DNA from: Microbacterium testaceum | Lineage (GTDB): Bacteria > Actinomycetota > Actinomycetes > Actinomycetales > Microbacteriaceae | Direction of reading: 5' to 3' | Length of the DNA stretch: 64,000 nucleotides | Assembly: GCF_020781835.1 (NCBI RefSeq) | Contig: NZ_JAJGNJ010000005.1 | Coordinates: 235,750 to 299,749, forward strand | In this document: positions 30,693-38,341 of the stretch, one piece after another | Layout: each line of letters starts with the position of its first letter | Numbering within the stretch: the first letter of the stretch is position 1 | Translations under genes and position numbers: made by a program | The notes under the pieces: model-generated | The model's database searches: none | Told to the model about the DNA's origin: nothing | The model's input: the letters and a program-made list of their open reading frames with translations, nothing else

Positions 30693-31634
30693 ATGAAGGC
30701 AGTACGGTTCCACCAGGTCGGCGGCCCCGAGGTGCTCCACGTGGAGGAGGTCGACACCCCCGCCCCCGCGGCCGGACAGGTGCGGATTCGGGTCGCCGCT
30801 TCGGCGTTCAACGCGGCCGACAACGGCATGCGCGCCGGATTCCTCCCCATCCCCGTCACGCTTCCCCACGTCCCCGGCTACGACGTGTCCGGTGTCGTCG
30901 ACGCGATCGGCGAGGGCATCGACGACCTCGAGGTGGGCCAGCCGGTGGTCGGCTTCCTCCCGATGGGCTCCGACGGCGGCGCAGCCGAGTACGTCGTCGC
31001 CCCGGCCGGATCCGTCGTGCCCGCTCCGCGCGATGTCCCGCTCGGGGACGCGGCAGCCCTTCCCTCGGTGGCGCTGACCGCCTGGCAGGCCCTCTTCGAC
31101 GAAGGAGCACTCCACGCCGGACAGCGCCTGCTCATCGTCGGTGCCGGCGGCGCTGTCGGCGGGCACGCGATCCGCCTGGCGCGGCGTGCCGGCGCTCATG
31201 TGATCGCGACCGCGAGTCCCCGCAGCCTCGCCGCGGTCCGCGCCGCCGGCGCCGACGAGATCGTCGATCACACTGCGCGATCCCTGTTCGATGCCGTGAC
31301 CGAACCGGTCGACGTCCTCCTCAACCTCGCGCCGATCGACCCCGAGGAGTTCACTCGCCTGGTGGCACTGGTGCGCGACGGCGGAGTCGTGGTCAGCACG
31401 ACCGCATTCATGGCCACCCCGGGTGACGAGCGGCGCGACGTGCGCGCGGCGACGGTGTTCGTCCGCGCCGACCGCGCGCGACTGGCCGAGATCGTCGACC
31501 TTGTGGATGCCGGGGAACTCACCGTGGAGGTCGACCGCCGCATCGGCCTCCACGAACTCCCCGCCCTGCACGCCGAAGCGAGCGAGGGGCGTATCGCGGG
31601 CAAGGTCGTCGTGCTCGCGTCCCGGCCGGCATGA
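30693..31634 (+). CDS. Quinone-oxidoreductase-like NADP-dependent dehydrogenase
   Basis: A 313-residue zinc-independent MDR-family oxidoreductase. It has a GroES-like domain (1-120), then a Rossmann domain with GAGGAVG at 150-156, and lacks the cysteines that bind structural zinc. Members reduce quinones or other activated double bonds using NADPH. ATG 30693 is preceded by GAGGA at 30681-30685. The divergent marR and twin palindromes indicate ligand-induced expression. The last codons lie inside a 49-bp tandem duplication whose second copy falls beyond the stop. Confidence 0.88.
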   Translation: MKAVRFHQVGGPEVLHVEEVDTPAPAAGQVRIRVAASAFNAADNGMRAGFLPIPVTLPHVPGYDVSGVVDAIGEGIDDLEVGQPVVGFLPMGSDGGAAEYVVAPAGSVVPAPRDVPLGDAAALPSVALTAWQALFDEGALHAGQRLLIVGAGGAVGGHAIRLARRAGAHVIATASPRSLAAVRAAGADEIVDHTARSLFDAVTEPVDVLLNLAPIDPEEFTRLVALVRDGGVVVSTTAFMATPGDERRDVRAATVFVRADRARLAEIVDLVDAGELTVEVDRRIGLHELPALHAEASEGRIAGKVVVLASRPA

Positions 31635-31693
31635 CCACGGACCCGCGGGCAAGGTCGTCGTGCTCGCGTCCCGGCGGGCATGACCACGGACCG
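31596..31693. repeat. 49-bp tandem duplication across the reductase stop codon
   Basis: Bases 31596-31644 are repeated at 31645-31693 with two C-to-G differences, followed by a further partial GCGGGC. Copy one holds the final codons and stop of the reductase. Copy two repeats them out of frame, downstream of the stop. High identity suggests a recent event. Confidence 0.9.
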
Positions 31694-31792
31694 GCGGGCG
31701 GATCGACTCCGCCCGCCGTCCACGGCATCCGGCTCGGCATCCGTCCCCTCCGTCGTGGGGTCGGGCCCCACCGTCCCGGCCGCCGACGAACG

Positions 31793-31798
31793 TAAGAT
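31793..31798 (+). promoter_or_regulatory. -10-like TAAGAT before the metallopeptidase-like gene
   Basis: TAAGAT ends 7 nt before ATG 31806. It overlaps the alternative ATG at 31797, which argues for 31806 as the start if the message is leaderless. Confidence 0.45.
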
Positions 31799-31805
31799 GG
31801 CACGC

Positions 31806-32237
31806 ATGCGTAGTCGACCCCGTGAAGCCCGGCCGATCACGCGTCCCTCGCGTCACGGCCGTCACGGCCGTGAGAATCGCAGCCCGGTCGTCCGGCCGCC
31901 GCTGCCCCCGCTCGATACGCGGATCGAACGGTTCGACGTCGCCGTCAGCACGGCGGCCGAGTTCCTCCGTTCCGCGTGGAGCGACCTGCGCGACGTGTCG
32001 TTCGAGATCGGCATCATGCCGCCCGCGGCGACCGGCGCGATCCCGCGCTGGCAGGTGCTGCGCGAACAGAAGCGCATCATCCTGTACCGCATCCCGATCG
32101 AACGGCTGGGCCACCCCCACGTGGACGACGACCTGCATCGTCGAATGATGATCGAGGGCGCGGTGTTCCGCGCAGCCGCCGAGTACCTCGACCGCGACCC
32201 GTGGGATCTGGGCCCCGAGCGCTTCCGCTTCTTCTGA
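31806..32237 (+). CDS. Metallopeptidase-family (zincin-like) protein without HExxH
   Basis: A 143-residue protein of the small actinobacterial metallopeptidase/DUF1025-like family (Rv3259 type). The basic N-terminus (RHGRHGRENR) is followed by the conserved PPLPPLDTRIERFDVAV and VLREQKRIILYRIPIER segments. The place where family enzymes have HExxH reads DDLHRRMMIEGAVFRAA, so the zinc motif is missing and catalysis is doubtful. Start chosen at ATG 31806 because TAAGAT lies 7 nt upstream; ATG 31797 (adding three residues) is the alternative. Its promoter region abuts the 49-bp duplication. Confidence 0.82.
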   Translation: MRSRPREARPITRPSRHGRHGRENRSPVVRPPLPPLDTRIERFDVAVSTAAEFLRSAWSDLRDVSFEIGIMPPAATGAIPRWQVLREQKRIILYRIPIERLGHPHVDDDLHRRMMIEGAVFRAAAEYLDRDPWDLGPERFRFF

Positions 32238-32252
32238 GACCGGCACGCGCTG

Positions 32253-32280
32253 CTCGCCCCGCACCCCCTCGCGGGGCGAG
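32253..32280. terminator. Intrinsic terminator between convergent genes
   Basis: CTCGCCCCGC (32253-32262) pairs with GCGGGGCGAG (32271-32280) around an 8-nt loop, in the 92-bp gap between the metallopeptidase-like gene and the DUF5719 gene. No T-run is evident. Confidence 0.65.
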
Positions 32281-32329
32281 GCGGACGGTCACACGATGAG
32301 GGCGACGGCACCCACCGCCGGGCGCCCGA

Positions 32330-33727
32330 TCACGGCAGGATCGTGAGCTCCCCCGCTGCGGCGTCCGCCGGCCACAGCGGATACCCGGCGAGAGCACCCG
32401 GTGCCGCGTACGACACCCCGGCATGGACCGGAGCATCCGTGGCCAACTCGTACACTCCCGCGTCGGCGGGCACCGCGACCGTGCCCCCGGCGGGGACCGC
32501 GACGGTCACGGGCGCTCCCCCCGCTTGCGGCGTCAGCGTGACCGACGCCGGTCCACCGGCAGGATCGGCGGCGAAGACGACTGACCCGCCCGCGCCCGGA
32601 GCGACGGCGATGAGACCCGGGGTGGTGAACGCCGGGGCCGGGGAGTACCAGGCGAAGTCGGCGCCCTCCCCGAATCCCGTCGTCGACCAGACGGCGCCGA
32701 CGATCGGCTGGGTCGCCGCGACCGAGACGGTGTAGGCACCCGGGGCGAGTCCGGAGAGGTCGAGGGACGTGGGAGTCCCCGCCGGCAGGGACAGCGTGCG
32801 CGGATCCTCCGCGGGAGTGGCGGCACCCACGGCGGTGACCGTCACGGTCGCCGAGGCTTCCGCACCCGGCGAGAGCAGTCGCAGAACAGTGCCGGCGTCC
32901 CCCTCCCCGGTGGTGAGCACCTGGACACCCGGCACGACGAGAGACGTCGCCGCCTGCCCGAGCGGTGCGGCCTGGTCGCTGCCCCCGGGAAGCAGGACAC
33001 GGGTGAGGCTCGCCTGCAGGGATGCCCGGACGGGTGCACCCGTGGCCACGACGCGCACGACCGGGCTCTCCTCGCCGAGCAGCAGACCCGCGAGCGGGAT
33101 CACGCGCTGACCTCCGGGCGGCACGACGATGCCCGACCCGGCGGGAGGAGTCGACGCCCCCTGGGCTCCGTAGACGGACAGCTCCACGGTCGCAGCCACG
33201 TCTCCGGGGTTTCCCAGGACGACGAGGTCGTTCGCACCCGTCGTGCTCGCACCGGCCACGAGCCAGGACTCGGCCAGCGGGGGACGGCAAGCCGAGGCGC
33301 TGAAGCCGATGAGGTCGTCCGACGCCGCCGTCGCCGAACCCGCGGCCGCATACGGCGTCGCGATACGGTCGCGTGGCGGCGCGCGGAAGACGGTGGCATC
33401 CCCCGAGCCGTCGGTGGTCGCGCCGGTGAGGCTCGTCGCCTGGGCTTCGGCGGCGTCGGGGCCGGAAACGGTGTCCTGCGCGGCCGCAACGGTCACCGCG
33501 CCCGCGGACTCGGCCGTCCGGCCCAGCGCGAAGACCGGACCGTCGCAGGCCAGCACCGTGTCCGAGGGCGCGGGAGTGACCTGGAGGCGCACCGGCTCGG
33601 CGACCAGGGTCGGCCACGGGGCGGCGATCCCCGCGACTGCTCCGACGACGACCGCCGCGGCGACGGCGCTGCCGGCGACGATGCGAGCGCTGGTGGTGGC
33701 CCAACGGACCAGACGACGATCGCTCAT
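32330..33727 (-). CDS. DUF5719 secreted or membrane-anchored protein
   Basis: A 465-residue protein with an N-terminal signal anchor (about 13-38, IVAGSAVAAAVVVGAVAGIA) and a long Ala/Gly/Thr/Val-rich extracytoplasmic beta region typical of DUF5719. Function unknown. ATG 33727 overlaps the upstream glycosyltransferase stop by ATGA and has GGGGAGG upstream, so the two are coupled. The partner suggests a role in exported glycan assembly; this is inference. Confidence 0.82.
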   Translation of the reverse strand: MSDRRLVRWATTSARIVAGSAVAAAVVVGAVAGIAAPWPTLVAEPVRLQVTPAPSDTVLACDGPVFALGRTAESAGAVTVAAAQDTVSGPDAAEAQATSLTGATTDGSGDATVFRAPPRDRIATPYAAAGSATAASDDLIGFSASACRPPLAESWLVAGASTTGANDLVVLGNPGDVAATVELSVYGAQGASTPPAGSGIVVPPGGQRVIPLAGLLLGEESPVVRVVATGAPVRASLQASLTRVLLPGGSDQAAPLGQAATSLVVPGVQVLTTGEGDAGTVLRLLSPGAEASATVTVTAVGAATPAEDPRTLSLPAGTPTSLDLSGLAPGAYTVSVAATQPIVGAVWSTTGFGEGADFAWYSPAPAFTTPGLIAVAPGAGGSVVFAADPAGGPASVTLTPQAGGAPVTVAVPAGGTVAVPADAGVYELATDAPVHAGVSYAAPGALAGYPLWPADAAAGELTILP

Positions 33728-36561
33728 CGGGTACCTCCCCGGACGGGCCCGACGGTGCGCGGGGTGCGGCGGGCGACGCGGCGCGACGCGGCGGTGGGGA
33801 CGGCCAGCAGCAACGCGATCAGAAGAACCGCGATGGAACCGGCGGCCACGAGCTGCTGCAAGCGCGTCTGATGGACGTCGAGAGCGGCGCGGGGCTGCAC
33901 ATCGGAGGTGACGCGCCACAGATCGCCGCGCGCGGTGGCTCCGACGCCGTCCAGGGTGTCGCGCTGGTCGAGCGAGGTCGCCGCCGTCAGGCGCGCGCCG
34001 CGGATGACGTCGTCCTCGCCTCCGGGTCCGGGCTCGAGCAGGACGAATCCGATTCCGCGCGCCGCAAGGGCCGACACGACGTCCCCCGAAGACGGCGTCA
34101 CCAGATCGGCGGCCAGCGCCGCGAGTTCCTGATCGGCCGGGCGCGCCTGGGTCCGCGTCGCCTCCACGGTGCTCTGACCGGTCAACGTCGCGCTGCCGCC
34201 CCACACGACGTCGACGCGCAGGCCGTCGGCACGCGGATCCAGGACGATCGTGCCCACCGCCGTCGAGCCGCGGCCCTCCGCGGCCACGAAAGCGGGGAGC
34301 GTCGAGACCGGTCCGTTGGTGAGCACGGCGCGCGGAGTCTCCGGCGTCATCGCGGTCAGGGACGGGGCGACCGCGATAGCCAGGGCGACCAGGGTCAGGA
34401 TCGCTCCGACCGGTCGAAGGACACGCACACGTTCGACGATCCCGGCATCCAGGGCAGTGACGGCCGCGCCCACCACCCCGAGCCACGCCAGGCTCAGGCC
34501 CGCGCCGGGCCAGAGCGCCACCGGGGTCGCGTGATCGAAGGAGACCGCGATGCCGACGACGGCGAACGCGGTGGTCAGTCCCGTCGCCGCGATGACGAGC
34601 AGACCCGTCGCCGTGATCCACCGCGGCGTCAGCACCGACAGGAGCGCCAGAACGGCGAGCGGCGCCGCGAGCAGCGCGATCCACCACACGGGTCCGCCGG
34701 TCAGCGCGCCCCAGCCCCCGGGGTCTGAAGTGGGGAATCCCACCGCCAGCAGCGCTCGCCCGAGCGGATCGGCCGTGGCCTCGTCGCCCGCGAACGGGAT
34801 GCCCGGGTCGGCGAGCAGTCCCCACGGGTTCCCGAGCCGCACCTGGGTCCAGATCAGCGGCGCGAAGACCACGGTCGAGGGCACCAGCAGCCAGACCACG
34901 CGCGCGATCCCGCGCGGAGCGGTGAGCGCCACCACGACGAGAGCGGCCGACCACAGCACCACGACCGCCGGCGCCAGCGACGGGGAACAGGCCAGCACGG
35001 CGACGAGCAGGATGGATGCCGCTCCCGCCGGAGCCCACGACCGGTGCGCCACGCTGGCGGCGAAGAACAGCCAGGGCAGCAGCAGGTGGAGCAGCAGCGC
35101 GGCGGGACGCCCCTCGACGATGGCCGCGAGGAAGGTCGGCGCCAGCGCCCACGCGAGCGCCGCGGTGATGCGCAGCAACGACGACTCGGTGACGCGCGTG
35201 GCCGCGAACCATCCCCCCAGCACGGCCAGCGGCAGGGCGAGGATCCACAGCACCACGAGCGCGCGAGACGGTTCGGCCGGCGACAGCGAGCCGATCAGGG
35301 CGAGGAGCGCCGAGAACGGATCCGCCGGGCCCACGACATCCAGACCCAGCGGTCGCGCCCCCCACGCGGCGTCCTGCCACAGGCCGGCGACCGTCGCGCG
35401 CAGCGGGGCGAGGGCCCCGCCGCCGAGCACGGGCCACGCCAGAAGCGGGGCGAACAGGAGGGCCGACACGGCGAGGGCAGCGAGGACCGCCCAGGCGCCG
35501 CCACCGACGAAGAAGCGCAGCTCGGAGCGCACGGGGGCGTCGCTCTCGCCCGCGTCGCTCTCCCACCGCAGGCGCATCTCGGTCCGCGAGACGCGGAGAG
35601 GCGCGATGCGGGACCAGCCGACCGTGCGAACCGTTCGGATACGACGCCGAGCGCGGGCGACGGCGGCCATGCGGGCCATGACCAGGAGGGTGGCGCCCCA
35701 CTCGGGGAGCACTTTGTGCGGCACCTTGCCCACGAGATGCCCGATGGTGCGCCAGAGCGCGAGCGGGAGGAACGACAGCCAGTGCAGGACGACGGCCGCC
35801 GCGGGCGCATAGGCGAGCCGGCGATGCAGCTGAGCCGTCCGCTCGGCGAACGCGCGGCGCCGAGCGCGCTTGCGTCCGCGGGCCATCGCGGCGACGCCGT
35901 CTCCCGCGACGGCGATCCGGGCCGCGGGCACCAGCGACACCCGGTCGCCGGCGAGGCGGGCCCGCACGCCGAGGTCGAGGCCCTCATCGGCACCGCCCAG
36001 GGCCGGGTCGAGCCCCCCGAGCGCGCGCCAGGATTCGCGGCGCACCAGCATCCCTCGCACGTCCGCGCCGAGCACGTCGGCGTCGCCGTCGCGCTGGCCC
36101 TGGTCCAGCTCGCCGGCGGCCAGCTCGACCGTGCGGCCGTAACGGGTGAGACTCACTCCCAGCGAGACGATCTCCGCCGGTTCGTCCCAGGCCACGAGCT
36201 TCGGAGCCGCCACCGCGAGCGACGACGAGAGTTCGAGCGCGCCCGCGAGGCGCAGGAGGGCGTTGCGATCGGGCGCGGTGTCCTGGGCGAGGAGCCACAC
36301 GGCATCCCCCGTCAGGCGCGGCGTCGCCAGGGCGGTGGCCGCGGCGAACGGCGTGCCCGCTGAGGCTGTGATGACCCCCTCCGCCCCCGAGGCCGCGGCG
36401 ATCCGGGTCAGTGCCGGATCGTTGCCGCACAGCACGATCGTCAGCGCGTCCACCGGGCGCGTCTGAGCGGCCAGCGCTTCGAGGGTGCGCGTGAGGTGGG
36501 GAGCGGCGGGGATGCGGCCTTCGGGGCGGACCACGAGGACGGCGTGTACACGGGCGGGCAT
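33724..36561 (-). CDS. Large membrane glycosyltransferase (GT2 plus polytopic region)
   Basis: A 945-residue protein. Residues 1 to about 235 form a GT2-type glycosyltransferase domain (HLTRTLEALAAQTRPVDALT, and LVRRESWRALGGLDPALGG), though the usual DxD is replaced by LLAQDTAPD. From about 265 to 720 come roughly 12 membrane helices, then an outward domain and a last helix near 905-925 before a basic tail. The layout recalls large mycobacterial and corynebacterial envelope transferases. The donor sugar is unknown. It is cotranscribed with DUF5719; a -10-like TAGGCT lies 9 nt before ATG 36561. Confidence 0.87.
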   Translation of the reverse strand: MPARVHAVLVVRPEGRIPAAPHLTRTLEALAAQTRPVDALTIVLCGNDPALTRIAAASGAEGVITASAGTPFAAATALATPRLTGDAVWLLAQDTAPDRNALLRLAGALELSSSLAVAAPKLVAWDEPAEIVSLGVSLTRYGRTVELAAGELDQGQRDGDADVLGADVRGMLVRRESWRALGGLDPALGGADEGLDLGVRARLAGDRVSLVPAARIAVAGDGVAAMARGRKRARRRAFAERTAQLHRRLAYAPAAAVVLHWLSFLPLALWRTIGHLVGKVPHKVLPEWGATLLVMARMAAVARARRRIRTVRTVGWSRIAPLRVSRTEMRLRWESDAGESDAPVRSELRFFVGGGAWAVLAALAVSALLFAPLLAWPVLGGGALAPLRATVAGLWQDAAWGARPLGLDVVGPADPFSALLALIGSLSPAEPSRALVVLWILALPLAVLGGWFAATRVTESSLLRITAALAWALAPTFLAAIVEGRPAALLLHLLLPWLFFAASVAHRSWAPAGAASILLVAVLACSPSLAPAVVVLWSAALVVVALTAPRGIARVVWLLVPSTVVFAPLIWTQVRLGNPWGLLADPGIPFAGDEATADPLGRALLAVGFPTSDPGGWGALTGGPVWWIALLAAPLAVLALLSVLTPRWITATGLLVIAATGLTTAFAVVGIAVSFDHATPVALWPGAGLSLAWLGVVGAAVTALDAGIVERVRVLRPVGAILTLVALAIAVAPSLTAMTPETPRAVLTNGPVSTLPAFVAAEGRGSTAVGTIVLDPRADGLRVDVVWGGSATLTGQSTVEATRTQARPADQELAALAADLVTPSSGDVVSALAARGIGFVLLEPGPGGEDDVIRGARLTAATSLDQRDTLDGVGATARGDLWRVTSDVQPRAALDVHQTRLQQLVAAGSIAVLLIALLLAVPTAASRRVARRTPRTVGPVRGGTR

Positions 36562-36570
36562 GGCGTGGTC

Positions 36571-36576
36571 AGCCTA
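36571..36576 (-). promoter_or_regulatory. -10-like TAGGCT of the large glycosyltransferase gene
   Basis: TAGGCT on the minus strand ends 9 nt before ATG 36561. Same hexamer and similar spacing as at the DUF3499 and manA genes. Confidence 0.4.
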
Positions 36577-36653
36577 GGCCGGGCGGTTCACGATCGCGGA
36601 AGCCGCGCCGATCCGCCGCGGATCCGTGGGAGCCGACTCGCGGATGCCGAGGG

Positions 36654-36977
36654 TCAGGCGCGACGCTTGAGCTTGCGACGCTCGCGCTCGCTCAGACCGC
36701 CCCAGATCCCGAAGCGCTCGTCGTTCTGCAGCGCGTACTCGAGGCACTCCGAGCGGACATCGCATGACGTGCAGATGCGCTTGGCATCGCGCGTGGAGCC
36801 GCCCTTCTCGGGGAAGAACGCCTCGGGGTCGGTCTGGGCGCACAGGGCGTCGGTCTGCCAGGCGAGGGTGTTCTCGTCGGGCGCGTCGATGTCACGACGG
36901 ATACCCGGGACACCCAGATCGACCGGGTCGACGAACCAGTTGTCCGGGACACCGGACCGGTACTGCGATGACGCCAT
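36654..36977 (-). CDS. whiB2: WhiB-family regulator (WhiB2/WhmD type)
   Basis: A 107-residue WhiB protein. Cluster cysteines are C46, C69, C72 and C78; IWGGLSERERRKLKRR follows as the turn and DNA-binding tail. The N-terminal extension of about 40 residues, and a location near manA and DUF3499-type genes, match WhiB2, which is needed for septation in mycobacteria. A good promoter lies upstream (TTGACC, 17 nt, TGTAAT at 37025-37053), placing the transcription start about 40 nt before ATG 36977. Confidence 0.93.
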   Translation of the reverse strand: MASSQYRSGVPDNWFVDPVDLGVPGIRRDIDAPDENTLAWQTDALCAQTDPEAFFPEKGGSTRDAKRICTSCDVRSECLEYALQNDERFGIWGGLSERERRKLKRRA

Positions 36978-37024
36978 CTCGCCCTCCCCCTCGTTCGATC
37001 CCCTGACGCTGATGCGTACGAGTA

Positions 37025-37053
37025 ATTACACCCGTGTCATTCCGATTGGTCAA
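37025..37053 (-). promoter_or_regulatory. Sigma-70-type promoter of whiB2
   Basis: Read on the minus strand: TTGACC (37053-37048), a 17-nt spacer, then TGTAAT (37030-37025). This is the best complete -35/-10 pair noticed in the window. Confidence 0.7.
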
Positions 37054-37117
37054 GTCGCGGATCGTAAACCCTCAAGGGCGAGGTGAAGCTTTACGACGCT
37101 CTCCGGCGTGTCGCGGC

Positions 37118-38278
37118 TCACTCCCCCGACATCGCGACGAACACCTCGCCGCCCGCGACGGTCAGCGGCGACTCGTCGGGAGTGACCACCGCCGCCCGTC
37201 CCGGTGCGAGCGGGATGCTCGCCCCGGAGGCGCCGCTCACCACGGCCTCGCCGGTGACCGCGAGCACGATCGCGACGCCGTCGAGCTCCACGGAGCCGGC
37301 ATCGCCCTCGCGCACGTGTGCGAGGGCGAAGTCGCGGATGCCGGGGGCGAAGACCTCCGTCCCCTCACCCGCCGGGCGGGGAGCGAGGATCGGAGGCTCG
37401 GCCGGGCGGAAATCGACCAGGGCGAGCAGCTCCGCGACGTCGATGTGCTTGGGGGTCAGCCCTCCCCGCAGCACGTTGTCGCTCGCCGCCATAATCTCCA
37501 CACCCAGGCCCGCCACGTACGCGTGCAGCACCCCCGCCGGCACGAAGATCGCCTCTCCGCGGCGCAGCTGCACGAGGTTCATGAGCAGAGCCACGACGAT
37601 CCCCGGGTCGGCGGGGTAGGCCGCGGCGAGCGTGCGCGCCAGCGTCAGTTCGTCTGCGAATTCGTCCGACTCCGCAGACGCCGCGGCCGCGATGATCTGC
37701 TCGACCAGGGCGGTGTCGGCCTCGCCGAGGATCCAGCCGATCGCCGCTCGCAGCGCGGCCGCGGGGTCGGCGGCGTGCAGACGCTCCCGCAGCGCGCGCA
37801 CGCCCTCACCGTCTTCCAGGGCGGAGATCAGTCGCAGCGTCGCCGTGAGATCGCGGAGCCCGGCCAGTGCGGTGAAGGTGTCGCTGAGCGCGACGATGAC
37901 CTCGGGCTTGTGGTTGTTGTCCTTGTAGTTGCGGTGACCGGCGTCGCGCGGGACGCCCGCCGCCTCCTCGCGGGCGAACCCCTCGACGGCCTGATCCTTC
38001 GAGGGGTGCACCTGGATGGACAGCGGCGCACCGGCGGCGAGGAGCTTGAGCAGGTACGGAAGCCGGGCGGCGACGCCCGCCTGCGCCGCGTACGCGCCCA
38101 GCCACGCGTCGAGCGTGCGATCGGAGCCGTCATGCACCAGGGCCGGGGATCCGGGATGGTCTCCGAACCACACCTCGGCCTCGGGAGCACCGGAGGGCGT
38201 CCTCCCCTCGAGGTCCGCGATCAGCGTCGGGCTGCCCCAGGCGTAATCGCGGGGCGTGTTCGAGATCTCGATCAGCAC
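37118..38278 (-). CDS. manA: Mannose-6-phosphate isomerase, class I
   Basis: A 386-residue cupin-fold zinc enzyme that interconverts fructose 6-phosphate and mannose 6-phosphate, feeding GDP-mannose and mannosylated glycans. Signature pieces are seen: YAWGS near the start, PLSIQVHPSKDQA with zinc ligands Gln/His, YKDNNHKPE with a further ligand, and VFVPAGVLHAYVAG-like segment (AIFVPAGVLHAYVAGLGVEI). The GTG start at 38278 (VLIEISNTPRDYAWG) is supported by a -10-like TAGGCT 7 nt upstream. It follows whiB2 by gene order as in the Rv3255c-Rv3260c region. Confidence 0.94.
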   Translation of the reverse strand: MLIEISNTPRDYAWGSPTLIADLEGRTPSGAPEAEVWFGDHPGSPALVHDGSDRTLDAWLGAYAAQAGVAARLPYLLKLLAAGAPLSIQVHPSKDQAVEGFAREEAAGVPRDAGHRNYKDNNHKPEVIVALSDTFTALAGLRDLTATLRLISALEDGEGVRALRERLHAADPAAALRAAIGWILGEADTALVEQIIAAAASAESDEFADELTLARTLAAAYPADPGIVVALLMNLVQLRRGEAIFVPAGVLHAYVAGLGVEIMAASDNVLRGGLTPKHIDVAELLALVDFRPAEPPILAPRPAGEGTEVFAPGIRDFALAHVREGDAGSVELDGVAIVLAVTGEAVVSGASGASIPLAPGRAAVVTPDESPLTVAGGEVFVAMSGE

Positions 38279-38285
38279 GGGCGCC

Positions 38286-38291
38286 AGCCTA
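38286..38291 (-). promoter_or_regulatory. -10-like TAGGCT of manA (leaderless)
   Basis: TAGGCT on the minus strand ends 7 nt before the manA GTG; no Shine-Dalgarno is present, as expected for a leaderless message. Confidence 0.5.
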
Positions 38292-38341
38292 GCGCCGGAG
38301 CCTTCGGTGCCCGCGACCGCGGAGGGTAGCCTGAGGAGACC

